From positions 1,890,783 to 1,954,782 of the forward strand of contig JAJEKV010000032.1 in assembly GCA_021234155.1 (NCBI GenBank): DNA of 64,000 nt, read 5' to 3'. Both the position numbers and the translations under genes were made by a program. This document shows positions 24,111-36,230 of the stretch, in pieces. A model generated the notes under the pieces. The model ran no database searches. It saw only the letters and a list, made by a program, of their open reading frames with translations, and was not told the DNA's origin. How positions within the stretch are numbered: position 1 is the stretch's first letter; each line of letters starts with the position of its first letter. This DNA is from Isoetes taiwanensis (Eukaryota; Streptophyta; Lycopodiopsida; Isoetales; Isoetaceae).

Positions 24111-27100
24111 GCAAAGATTATCTATACAACTAGCATGCCTAATGATACTCTAATCGCTTCAAACACAAAGGTATTCCACAAAATATTAAAGATGAAGAAA
24201 ATGAAATCAAGTCATAGTTGCGTTCGATGAGGTTCCTTTGTCGCGAGCATCTCAACGAGAGTATCTCACATCACTTAAAATATGCTCTCAATAAGAAAAC
24301 GATAACGGGCGAGTCATTGGCACGGGCCTTACGATCAAAACAGAGTTGTTCACAGAAATATCGATTCATTAGCCTTCATGCCCAACATCTCAACCCGTGA
24401 GAGTATTCTATTCACGAAATATGTTTGCATTGCTGAAACAATAACCGGGCCGAAAGCGCTTAGCAGCCTCTGCTCTATACACATCCGGGCATGTTCTACA
24501 CACATAATGAAACAGAATCTCAAACTCACCTCTTCTCGCAAGAACTCCTGACCATTGTAATACGATCCCAAGTGCCTCATCAGAGTCTTCGCCTTCCGTT
24601 GGCCTCCAGTATCAACAATGCATCCTATCAAATACCACATTTGTATCAAAGCGATTCTCGTGGTATCCCTCTTCCATGTATGTACCGCGAAGTAGTGTTC
24701 TTTGTTCCGAAAATTACATCCATGGCATCTTTTAGCCCGCGTTAATACTCAACCAACTTATTTGCAAAAAGACACGAACAGCCATTTGTAAGGCGTCATA
24801 GAGCTACGTACATTGAAGGCCATCCCCAACCGCTGAGCAATCGATCACCCTGTCATTGTGGCGTCGCATCAGCCAAACCAAGCCCTGAAATCCTTAACCG
24901 CTACTACCGTTCTGAAGTGAATGAATTTGAATTGCGTTTACGGCTAAAGTTTCGCTGTGTTCCTTAGCCCACTTTTTTTCCTTTGAATCATCAGGTGTCC
25001 CACTTCAAAATTTTAAGAACACCGAATCTTTTTACGCGGTACCCTAAACCTTCCAAGGCTGGAAGAGTTCAATTTACAAGGGATGCCGAAAGTACAGAAG
25101 ACGCGGGGCATTACGATATGGCGACTTCATCGGCTAGCTGCAGGCACCAGAGCGAAGTCGGGTTCAAGCGCACCAAGAAAAGAAAGACGCGAACTCCTGT
25201 GTATTTCAAACTTTGTGCTCCACGATAATTTAATGATCCATACTGGCTCAAAAGATTCACTTTAGATGCGTAGCGGATCACCGCGAACCTCGCCTTTCGC
25301 TATCGAGGGACGGAGACATTTACGATACACCAACGCATCTTGGTGGCATCAAGCATCAACAAGTGGGAAGGAGAAGGATCCTGCTTTCGTGGCAAAGGAT
25401 AAGAAGAGCCCCTGCCACAAGTACAAGAAGGTCGGTGTTGTGCCTCCGCCTCGCCGATTCGCCATATCATACTGTGGCGGGAAGACCGCCCCAAGGGTAA
25501 GTTCTACCACACTCCAGAATGAACATTTGGTCAGACGAACATCTCACCAACACCGTCAGACCAGCTAAAGGTCACATGAAATCTGCCTGAACTTTAGTGG
25601 AAGGATCCTGAAGGATGAAGGAGGCCGGAAACCCCGAGACCTGCATTGGAAACGAGGATTTCCAGGGTTAGAAGCCGTCTAACACCGAGCTTACCCAGCG
25701 CGCTGAAGACTTAAAGCAGACTCCTAAGAAAGGCCATGGATGCTGCAGTCTGCGTTAATTAACCCTATACATCTGCATGGTGCATGAGATCACTGAGGAT
25801 TCATACTAAGATGAGGAAGATATATCTAATTCCCCAATTCCTTGGATCCGGTGAAGGAGCGATTAGGGGAAAACTCCACGTGAGTTCCAGGCGATGGATG
25901 CCAACGTCAAGACATCCATTGAGATATCGCACAAGCCTGCCACGGGACACTATGCCCCGGTTTGCACAGAGATGCCGCCTTGTTCAACCATGACCTGAAC
26001 GTTAGCACATGCTGGAGATTCTGAACTGATGGCGCGGCATCCCTGCCAGATCCAATGTCAGCACATTCAAAGAAGCTGACCTGAGTTGTTCACCTGAACT
26101 ATAGCGACCGGGAGGGAAAGCAAGATGACGCCGCCTTTTGGTTGTGGATGCATTGATCAAAGCGGAGGGTAGCGAACATTTGCACGGAAAAGGTATGCCT
26201 GAAGCGACCGGCGATGTATATTCTCAAACGAGTGCGTGATGCCCTGGCAGAGGATTCGCCACCAACTTGCGCCTAAAGATAGGTTAACACAATTAGCAGT
26301 AAAGTGCCAGCCATAAATTACCTGTTTTCGATTCTAGGCTTCTGGACCGCGCCAGTCGAGAAAAGTTCCCCGCGAACTTCCAAGCCGGGTTTCCATTTTA
26401 GATTCGAGCATTGTATGCGAGTACATGGAATGTCTGCCTCCGGGAAGGCGTCAGATGGAATGGAACCCTGGCTCTCGTAGTTGAAATATGATTATGGCTG
26501 TTCATTCATTTGCACCTGACCTCGTCATGAGCATTTCAAAGCAGAAGACAATGGAAGCAGTAAGGATCGATGATGATCAAGACAAACCCCGACAGCCAGA
26601 GGAGAGGTGACTTACCACAACGTCCATTGTTTGACGGCTTAAACGCTGTCGAACTAATAATCGAGAGTCTTGAGATTGAGAGTTCACTTCGAGCCTTTGA
26701 GTGTTTCTCTACCCAGCCTGCGGAAACCTTCTGAGAAACTCTTTCGAAGTCTTTATTTTTCTTTCTCGACCAGGAGTCGAAAACGCTTCCCATCCAATGC
26801 TTTCATCAGTCTGTGGGATCACCCCAACTAATCGGACTATCATTGTCAATATCACACCTAACTGCCAGCTCACATCAATGGAGGATAATCGATCCAAGAA
26901 AGCCACCAAGATAAGGACAAGGCGCAAACAAGAGTTGACCTCAAAATAATGATCCCATATGATCCTGAATGACCAAAAATCCGGTCGAGCCAAACCAATC
27001 GGGATCCAAATGGCCTAACGCGTTTATAACATTTACCAATGGAGGATACGGCAAGATACCATAAAGATTCTAAGATTAACACCCCGCAGGTGCCGGATGT

Positions 27101-28960
27101 AAAAGCGGGGAATTAAAACGTATCCTCGAATGGCAAAGATTATCGATGGTATGGAACCAGACCCAAGTGGCTTGTAGAAGGGTCTTGTATGGCAAAGAAA
27201 AATATTATCAACGTCCCGGCGTCTTCATTCTGTTTGATGTTCAAGTTTGTTTGGGGAAATGAAAGGGTTGAGGTCAGACCCCTCGATCCAAACATCGCAA
27301 GCCCATGGCGTAAAAGGCCGGATGTGACGCCAGGAAGCACAACAGATTCCTGAACATTTGACCACTACTCCCAGCCATAAGTGCTAACAACCCTATATTA
27401 CCACCACGCTAAGAGTTATCTACCGTAGATATGTTGATAGGTAATGCCCTTCGCCGCCTGCCTGGCGCATCCCCTGCTTGCTATAATTTCTGGTGGTCGG
27501 CGTCATTAGAATCATCCATGACTTCAAGGAGTACCAATCAGAAGCAGCCATCTTGCTGCGGACGGGCAATATTTTGGTGAATGTAGCGACTTCTTTTTCG
27601 CATAATGAATTCAGGTGAAATCAGAGACCCGGTTGTTCGTAATATTTTGTGTTTAGAATATACTTGTATGATTTGAGTTAATAGTTTTCACCACAGCTTC
27701 AGAAAAGTGCATGCTTGTCCATTGAAACCGATGTAGCGTTTGTTTAGCATCAGATGGGCCACAATCATAATATTAATGGCTGTACATTAGGTTTCTGGTT
27801 TCACCGGTGAGCTCTTATAGTAAGAATCATTATCTCGCTGATTTGGCATCATTGTATAAGCCCAGGATTTGAGATGCAAACCATATTCTAATGGAGAACA
27901 TGGTACTTTGATCTCTTTTCTGCTCTTTCTCGACTCTGGTAAGCTCCAGAGTCACTACTTGCCACGGAATGATGGAAGGGAATGCCTCCATTTGTATTTG
28001 AATTCAAATACTCTTTTCTTCTGCTTGACCAATTGATAATCAGAATGATGAATTACTCTCCTGCTCCTGTGGTTCAGCACAGACCCGACCGTGATTGCAT
28101 CCCGCCTGTATCTAGACCGCCCAGCGGCACAGACCGCGCAGATATCTGCCTCGGCACATCTCGCCACTACACTTCTGTCCTCGGGTTCGGAGATAAGGCT
28201 GTTCTGTTCTTAATTTCACATTTAAGAAATTTGGAGATGCACCAAAGCCTGAAGCGATTCCTGTGCTACCCATAATGATCCACCAGGTTGTGAAGCATGA
28301 TTCTACAGTGCTGGGAGATAGTGGAGAAGCCAGACAGCCAGCCTGGTCTTGAGGCACCTCCTCAGAGGGCATTCCCACACTTCCCAAATGTCTCATGCTT
28401 ATAAACGGCATAACAGTTTAGTTAATTCCCTAAGGTAATTCAATCACCATGGATGGACCCAGGAGGATGAAGACCATGGACTTCACCCACGAAACACATC
28501 AGAATTTATTCGTAATTGACACAGTACCTTTTCAACTAGGGGAACTCTGCTCAGTACAACCAATGACTTCGGTTGAGCCACGGTTCGTTCTCATCGCCAT
28601 CCCGAGGAACTGAAGAAAGTTTGGAGGCATAACAAGCATGCAAAATCTGGAATTACATGTTTCACCGCGCTCTTTTGTGCAAAGAACATGAGTCTCAAAA
28701 AGGGAACAGCGAGTCCCACCTGAACAAATACTTACCACCAGGTTGATTTCCGTATTCCATGTGAACCAAAAACCCCTATGTAGATAACATGGTTAGATCC
28801 AGTTATGCCCGCACGGTGCACAATGCCTTTGATGAATCAGATCACTGCATCATCCAGGTATCAAGCCTTGCCGTCCTAAGTTTCCATTGCAGTCCATGCT
28901 GATAGACTTCCGACTGGCATCCGCACGGCATCTCAAATCGAATCAAGTTGTTCTCAGCCT
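24111..28960. other. Degraded repeat-type DNA, no gene recognised
   Basis: Frames are short and broken on both strands, and no RT, integrase, transposase or host-gene motif could be read. A single TTTCTCGACCAGGAGTCGA near 26760 recalls the palindrome of the 23 kb tandem repeat. The density of short, open but unrelated frames in both strands fits old LTR elements. Confidence 0.25.
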
Positions 28961-30900
28961 TCGTCCTTCAATAACCACATTCCTTGATATAACTGACTAT
29001 ATGCTTCTGATGGACGCGGGCAGTTACTCTGAATCTTAAAGGTGTCTAGATTCTGCAGGCCGTAATAATACTATTATGCACGTCATGAAGATTTTCCACT
29101 CCAGGATTTAAGCACGATAGTTGTTCTTTATGACAGCGACGTTTCCTTTTTAAAATATTTGAAGGTTTCTCTTTCTCTTATCCCAGCTCCTCTGCAAAGA
29201 TCAGCCCATGTGTGCTGAACTCATGTTGAGGAGGATACTTTCCATCACACCAATTACTGGCCGAATTGAGATGGCACAAACATGCCAAAAGCTGCCAATA
29301 AGTGGTATCATTCTTTTAGCAGGACCTCCTGTGGGCTTCTGAATGGCCTAATGGCTCTTCCTGGGCTAATTTGTCAGGAGACTACTATGTCATGGTAGTA
29401 CTGGATACTCCTAAATCGCCCAGTAATCTTTGAACATGTTGTTCCCTCAAGTGAAGTGCAAAGCTCATGGGAGCGACCAGGACTCCAGGGCATTAATGAA
29501 CCCATAGTGCTCCATAACTGTGGCTCCCAAGGAGTTTTGAGAAACTGATTCTCTCTCCTCCTTCATCCTATTTGACATTTGCCCCATCTCTTAAGCCATT
29601 TTAGAAGAATCTGCCTCCTGTGTTTGATCCCAATATGGCCTATGAGTTTATGACCTGACTCCATCCCAAAGGATCCCAAGCTCATTAATTCCCACAACCT
29701 GGGCTTCTTTGCTTCCCCTGTAAGCCTCATCCTATAGAGAGCCTGTCATCGGCTCAGATTTCCAGTAAGAGACGACTTATGGAGCAAAACCCACCCCCCA
29801 TCCAGAGGCGATTATGGACTTCTGACAGCTAAAATTAACAGGAACCCACCAAGTAGCATCTCCTCTACTCCTGGGACACACACTGTATTTGGCATGTAAC
29901 AATTCTGCCTCTGATACATCTTAGTACTTCAAGCCTCGACCACATAAGCATATTCCATTGAAATTGCCTTTCAATTTAATTTATATGTACTGTCCCTTTG
30001 GTGTCGGATAAATATTCTCGCCAAGACAATCAATTATTGGGTTTGAATGGAACATTCCATTGCCCATGAGGGTCGAGTTGCCAATGGCACTGTCAGAGGC
30101 TCACTTATTCCAAGGCTTGGATGTCTAACTTGACTTGTCCCATGGTGCTACAATTCACTGGCTCTGCTTGAGTACTATCTGCCTGATTTGACCATGAGTC
30201 TCACTCAAAGACAACCACCATCCAGGAGGGTGCAAGGCTTGGCAAGCTAAAGAATTGGATGGCAACCTGGCCACAAGTTTTAGCACATCTCAGCACCAAA
30301 AACATGTAATTTAAATAATGAATCATATTTTGATCCAACTCATACTCCTTCAGAACTACGTCTCCTTAAATAGGGGTCCCATTTCGAGCTGATGCCACTC
30401 CAAGAAGTTAATGGTACTTATTAATTGTTTCTCTATTCACTGGATTATTCCATGCCGGAGGTACTCCATTATATAAGGCCATCCATTTGAAGATATGTCG
30501 AACTCCGAAGAGGCCTGCACTTAGCTTACAAGTTTTAGGGAGATTGAGCCAAACCTGAATGGCTGGCTTGTCTCCCAGACCACTGACTTCTAAACTCTCA
30601 GAGCTCTGAACATGGGATGACATCAAAGGTTCAGGCCATGGTGGAGCGTGAGGGCTTGAAAAGAGACCATCAGGTCTACACTTTATGGAGTAGGGTGAAA
30701 AAGAGGCCGAGAGTCAATCATTTGAGCCCATTGCCTGCACTACACGCATCAGCAACACTGAGACACTCACTTAGTGCCTGCCACCACGGCATGGCCAGAG
30801 TTCATCATTCAAGGCCCATACCAACAGAGGACAAAATAATTCAATGAGGAGCTGAACTCCTGATAAGTATTCTGAGGCCTGTGAGCCACCTGGGGATAGG
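28961..30900 (-). other. Probable body of a degraded gypsy element, no motif secure
   Basis: If the protease-like remnant next to it is correctly read, its RT should lie here on the minus strand. I could not find a readable FLDD or other RT block. A minus frame near 29700 reads ALYRMRLTGEAK, which has no firm assignment. Confidence 0.2.
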
Positions 30901-30929
30901 AACGGTTCAACATGGCATCTGCATGCCAA

Positions 30930-31290
30930 TGGTTTCACTTGAAGATCATCAGCCCAAGAATAATGCTTAGCCGGGCAGAAAGGCCCGGCCCAACTGAGCA
31001 TTTCATAGAATCACTCCTGGATCTTCACCTTTTCTGAAATGCCAAATTCCAGGTGAAATTGAGACCTAAATGTTGATATAAATAAAGAGAGCATTGCTTG
31101 AGGTTTGATGTGACCCATTGAGCTGCTTGACGTCATAAGGGGCAAGATAAAGTTGAGTGATGCCCATTGTTCGGAAAGTTTGTCCCATGATGAGTTTATA
31201 GTGTTACCACCTGACCCTGGTTATGATTAATCACCATTCTAACTGGGCACTGTGGAGAAGGCCATCCACCAGAACAGTGGGGAAAATTGT
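30930..31290 (-). mobile_element. Ty3/gypsy remnant: protease to RT linker
   Basis: On the minus strand the pieces TVLVDG (near 31260), LYLAPYDV (31124-31154) and YEMLSWAGPFCPAKHYSW (near 30945 to 31000) come in this order. In gypsy polyproteins the corresponding pieces are the aspartic protease VLVDGG/VLIDTG, then L.PAPY.V, then about 55 residues later YEMLLGRPWL..AK..HDW. Spacing here agrees (about 160 nt between the last two). The pieces are in different frames, so the element is dead. Confidence 0.4.
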
Positions 31291-32020
31291 CTTCGGCAGC
31301 AGACAATGAGAATGAAAATAACAGCGGAATGGACTTTGTGCCTCCGGAGCCCAAGGGAAATGATGAAAGGAGCCTGCAGATCCAACTAAAGAGTTTGAGG
31401 ATTTGATCTAGGAGACTTTTAAGAGCTCAACCAGAGAACAAATTCTGCACCACCTGAGTGAGGGTTTTGATGTCCCAAGCATGCCCTGAAGGCTTAGGCT
31501 CATGGTGGCATGGAATTAGTGTTGCCCTTCATGGAGTTGGGTATTAAATTTGAGAATACTCTTGAAATTTAGGGCATGATATTTAGCTCAAGCCATCAAG
31601 ATTTTAGTTGGGAGTCGGATTGTTTCAGGTTCTCAAGAGAACAGTCCCACGAAACAGTTGGGTCACCAGGAACATCCGCCTGGCATGAGCCTGACCATGA
31701 GATCTGGGACTAACCCAGCTGATTTGCTGAACTGGAGATTGAGAAGGACATATTTCTTCCTTTGGTTTGCTGATCGAGCGCACAAACGCCCCTGAAGAGT
31801 ACGCATACCATAGCTACAATTCTAGAGCAGTTCCACCCTCAAGAAGCTTCTAGAAAAAATTTGAGCTAAAAAGGTTTTGCATCATCTCAAAGACCAAGTA
31901 GGGTAGATCAATCCTGACCTTTCAAATTAGGGCTGGCCACCATTTGCTTTGGTAATTCAAAAAGACATAAATATGATTAAATCATTTTACCCTATTGTTT
32001 TAAATTTTTCCAATTTTTCA
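31291..32020. other. Degraded sequence, no gene recognised
   Basis: Probably continuation of the gypsy remnant to the right (gag side on the minus strand). No gag motif was readable. Confidence 0.2.
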
Positions 32021-32390
32021 GGTTCATGCTTGGTTTTATCCCTAAGACCTGGTTGGTCACCGGTCTTATCAGATTGGCTGCCCGATTCGGTACCAAGATC
32101 ATGGTTTCATCATCGTGGATGTCCCTCTACTTCGCCTACTTATGTTCTAATGCATTGAAGGCAGTTCATCCCTCCGCAACTAAGTCGACAGAGGCCGCCC
32201 ACTGACACCAATCCCTTTGGTAAGAACCAATGAGAGGAAGACGGATGGCCTATTTGTCCCGCTCTTTCCTGATCGTACCAACTAAAGTGGAAGAATAACA
32301 AGCAGCCACATATCAAATATAAAATGGTTTACACCCTCGGCGGGTTATAACATATATACATGTATAGCGCAGTACATCACAACCATCTAC
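32021..32390. mobile_element. Dispersed repeat, copy B (LTR-retrotransposon-like)
   Basis: Partner of the 2394 to 2780 repeat in direct orientation. It shares GGTTCATGCTTGG, ACCAAGATCATGG, CTGACACCAATCC, GGCGGGT and ATAACATATA followed by CATCACA, in order. The two copies differ by many substitutions and small indels. Confidence 0.5.
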
Positions 32391-34200
32391 CAAAATATAT
32401 TCTAATATTTTCAACAGCAGTTGAACGCTGTCAATCATTGGTACATGGCTGAAGTCCCCAACTATCTTACATGCTCCCAAGGCCCATGATATTCAACATA
32501 TTTCATCATATAGATCCACATATGGATCCAACATGTCCACACCAGAGTGCCTCTGCGACAGAAGTAATCTCCATGTGGAGAAGTAACTTGCGGCTTCAAA
32601 AAGGGATCTTCCACACTGACCTTGCAATCATATCCACATTTTACAAGTATTTTGTCTATTTTGTGTAGGGAAACATGGTCTGTCGATGCAGTCTTATAGT
32701 GGCAGGCTATTCCAATATGTCCTCATTTGCCCATACATTCATTGAACAATGGATAGTGTTGACTGCCTAACGGATCTATTATCTTTCAAATAGCATGTTC
32801 CATGTTGCTATAAGAATAATGAAATCCATATCCATGGCTATAGAGTTCAATCTATCCTCCTTCTGCCACAAAAACCCCCTAGAATCCCAAGAGACCATCC
32901 TCAAGCATTACCCACTTGGAAGGAAAATGTGCACTTCCACCATAAATAATAGCACCCTGGTAATTTTGCATTAAATAGTAGCAGAACCCCGAGGGTTTGT
33001 ATGAGCACCAATAGCACCCAAAGAAAAGAAGTGGCAACAAAGAAGATTGGTGAATACTAGTTAGCCAGCTTTGTGTTAGAAGGAACCAGCAAAGACTTGC
33101 TCTGAGAGCTATAGTGGTGGTCACCTGCACGATAGCCCACCAAGCTTTCTTTCTATGCTGTAACATTTTACTAGTAGTAGGATTAGCGGATGAAAATTCA
33201 GAATTGGTGTTCCTTATGTCTCTTTCGGAAGCAATGAGGCCTGTGTGGATCTCTATCAGAGGTTCATACTGGGTATATAACAAGTTGCCTTTCAATTTTG
33301 CCCCTTGACAGAGTATGACACCTTTTATTAGTGCCTACCACTACGAATTTCACATGGTGGTCTCTTTGAATCCCTTATTGACATTGAGCCGCTCCAAGCC
33401 AGCATAAAACTATAACAATCCTTTCCTCTCCGAGATTAAATGTCTATTCATGAAAATTGTTTCATCTTAGTTACTTCATCCGACACCGAAATCAGATCTC
33501 AAATTTCTTTCAATCGTGTCATAAAGTTTGGAGAAGAAAGGAGGGTCCATGAGTTTCATACAAAATTTTTCTATGTCTTTGACTTCTATTCTTACCGCGC
33601 TTTACTTTATAGTTTTTAGAGGATCTTACTTGGCATGAAGTTCCCAAGAAGATCAAAACCAGGTATGGAAGAGGCTTTCTATTCCACACAATCCACCAGG
33701 TATGTTCTTAAGGGTTTTTTATGGAGGTAATATGTTTGTTTACCATTTTTTAAATATGTCAGGTTATAGAACTCTGTCTAGATGGACTCTGTTATTGTTT
33801 TTAGTAACCTGGAACTCTAAATAAACAAAAGAAATTAAAAGCCATTCTCACCAATTTTATCACCAATTTGAAATAATCAGAATATTTGCCAGCCATGTAT
33901 TACCCATTTTAAGTAAGTTGTTTTGTGAAGGATGTATCCAAATCACCTGGTGCTCTGCAGACTTCACTTCTTTTCTTTGCAAGTCAAAAAATCATAGTTT
34001 CCTGATTTTTTTAATACGATTATTTACCTCTTTTTAGAATTTCTGCAAAGTCATGTTGTTTCATCTGAATGTACTAGGTAATATCCAGCAGGAAGGCCAT
34101 TACGCCATGTAAAGGCTTGGCAACTCTGCAAAATGAGCGGCATTTAGCCATGAGCTCTGGCCATGAAAGAGCCGAGCATGCCCTCAAGCCTTTTACAAAG
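32391..34200. other. Intergenic, nothing recognised
   Basis: AT-rich DNA. The 138-codon minus frame at 32879-33295 has no known motif and overlaps a frame on the other strand. It is not called. Confidence 0.25.
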
Positions 34201-34236
34201 CGTGACTGGACTATTAGCTTGAATTTTCGGCTGCGG

Positions 34237-34450
34237 ACGTAATAACCGTTTGGCAAAATTACGTCCATTAAAAATTCGACATTTGGCATATGAAGAAAAA
34301 TTCTCCCTGAAGGTTCCACATTTGGCATATGAAGAAAAATTCTCCTGAAGGATCTGAAATGGCTATGGCGGAAATTACGGGATATAATAACCGTTTGGCA
34401 AAATTATGTCCATTAAAAATTTGACGTTGGCATATGAAGAAAATTCCTCG
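34237..34450. repeat. Nested direct repeats
   Basis: A unit of about 65 bp beginning AATAACCGTTTGGCAAAATT and running through GTCCATTAAAAATT and TTGGCATATGAAGAAAA occurs at about 34240 and again at about 34387. Within the first unit, the last 30 bp (ACATTTGGCATATGAAGAA plus ATTCTCC) is itself repeated in tandem near 34280 and 34317. Confidence 0.75.
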
Positions 34451-35240
34451 CCGGTTGACCAGGAATGGCTGCCTTGAATGGCTATGGCTGTGACATCGAT
34501 GGCCTCTACACCAGTTGGTTCTTTTGTCGCTTTGCACTTTACATTATGCTTTGGTGTGTGCTTGTTGCAACCTTCTATTTTTCTCTTTATTTCATTCTCC
34601 ACCTAATCTGAGGGGATAGATCTATCCGCTGTCTAGCTTCATCCGCATAACACCTGGCGGGATGGATATATCCAGCACGCGATATTTTCCTGGCCATTTT
34701 ATAGAAGAAACCTGATCTTGCCATTTTCCTTGTCGCCTCTGCGAAATCTGCTTGCATTAAGACCACAAAACCACAAACCGCGTTTTGAAAATCTTCTTAT
34801 GAGGGCGCTGAAGCCTTCTGGCATTTCATGCTTCGCTTCGAAGTTTTGCCGTTGCTTTTTGCAGTTACCGTTGCTTCTTTCATTTTCCAGCCCAACTTCA
34901 AAGAATGCAATGTTCACTTAATCCGCGGTTCGCATTTTAAATCCAAAACTCCTGACTCAAATGGTGATTGAGGCAAATCAGTATATAAAGAGGCTAGAAC
35001 AAAATGTCTAGATCTAAAAAGGAAAATTTCCGCGTAAAGAGGGAATAGGAAGGTGCTGCCACCGCCCCGATGGCAGAAACTTTTCGTATAAACCCATGCA
35101 TTATCCCAATTTCTATCCCAACGGTTATGTATTTTGTATTTCAGTAGAGAGCCACTACGTATAGTGTCGGCGCCCGCACGGCAACAGACGAGCGGCGGAA
35201 ATAGCGAGTGCGCCACGAAATCAGAGTACCGGCCGCACTT
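34451..35240. other. Intergenic, nothing recognised
   Basis: A TATATAAAG box lies near 34981 on the plus strand, but no gene-like frame follows it. Frames on the two strands near 34700 to 34920 overlap and are unassigned. Confidence 0.25.
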
Positions 35241-35243
35241 GGT

Positions 35244-35702
35244 TTACGCGTGAATGGTCTCCCACTGAAATCGCACCCCATCGTGAATATTAGCGGTTGC
35301 TTGAAACACCATTGATATTTCCTCGGCCGGCCGCACTTTGATTTCTGCCAAGCAAGAGCCATACGCGCGGCAAATGCGCTGGCTATGGCTAAGAGCTTCG
35401 CTAAAGGTGAGCGTGGTATCGTTGCACTTCGGGCATAAAAGCATGAATAGGCTCCAAATACGTATATATAATGAAAACGCATTTAACTTCTGAGGAGGGC
35501 ATAAAATCCAATTTTTCTCTAAGATGTTGAAGCCTCGGTCAAGAACTGGCTTCCAAATCTGAAACGAGAAACAAATAGAAAACGTAACAAGCGCAGATTC
35601 ATAAGTCCCGATTCTGTTCTCATCATGAGCAGAGAAATCCTGAGCTGAGAAACCGCAACAAGTGCGAGATTCATAAGTCCTGGGCTGGATCTTGTTCCAC
35701 AT
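35244..35702 (-). CDS. Unrecognised ORF, possible exon
   Basis: An open frame of 152 codons. The last 65 residues look the most coding-like: LCPKC (a CxxC pair), then SEALSHSQRICRAYGSCLAE, then KVRPAEEISMVFQATA, ending WETIHA before TAA. The DNA in this part is richer in G+C than the surroundings and has mixed codon use. The N-terminal half is low in information, and the true start is unclear. No domain was recognised and there is no supporting neighbour. It may be a relic exon, a transposon fragment or chance. Confidence 0.2.
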   Translation of the reverse strand: MWNKIQPRTYESRTCCGFSAQDFSAHDENRIGTYESALVTFSICFSFQIWKPVLDRGFNILEKNWILCPPQKLNAFSLYIRIWSLFMLLCPKCNDTTLTFSEALSHSQRICRAYGSCLAEIKVRPAEEISMVFQATANIHDGVRFQWETIHA

Positions 35703-36230
35703 GAAAGGGAAACTTTGTTAGAAAATCCACAAAGCAGAGAAGACTTAGCTACCAGCTCAAAAAATATCAGAGAGTTTTCATGTGTGATATAAAGTAGCCA
35801 AAAAACCCAAGAATTCCAAGCAACCATGTATTACTGAGATTTAATTTCTGCTAACTCCACCTCCCAATTCCAAAGATATTAAAAAGAGAGAGCAACTCTT
35901 TAGATGAAGTGAAAAAATCCTTGCAGAAGGCAAAAATTCATATTGTTACATTAGGATTGCTTGTCGTGACAGGCATAGGCGCTGGCTGCCTCCCAAAGCC
36001 TAACTTGAACAAAAATGGACTAAGTGAAGATAACCATCATCAAGAATTCATTTTATTTCCAAAAAATATGACATTTTGGCTTTTCTCGGAAAGATGAAAC
36101 GAAACAAACAGATTATTGGCAATTCTTGGCTTTAAAGGCTTGATCAGCCCCAATTTCACCTAAAATAGTGGTAGCGGGATGGGAGGATAGCCAAGGTGCA
36201 AAAGAAAGCATATCGTAAAACCTACTACAA
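35703..36230. other. Intergenic, nothing recognised
   Basis: A 62-codon plus frame at 35909 begins with a signal-peptide-like stretch, but it ends in low-complexity sequence and has no match I know. It could be the decayed 5' part of the LINE that follows. Confidence 0.25.

Noticed and set aside
32879-33295. 138-codon minus-strand ORF
   Set aside because: No motif, AT-rich context, and an overlapping frame on the opposite strand.
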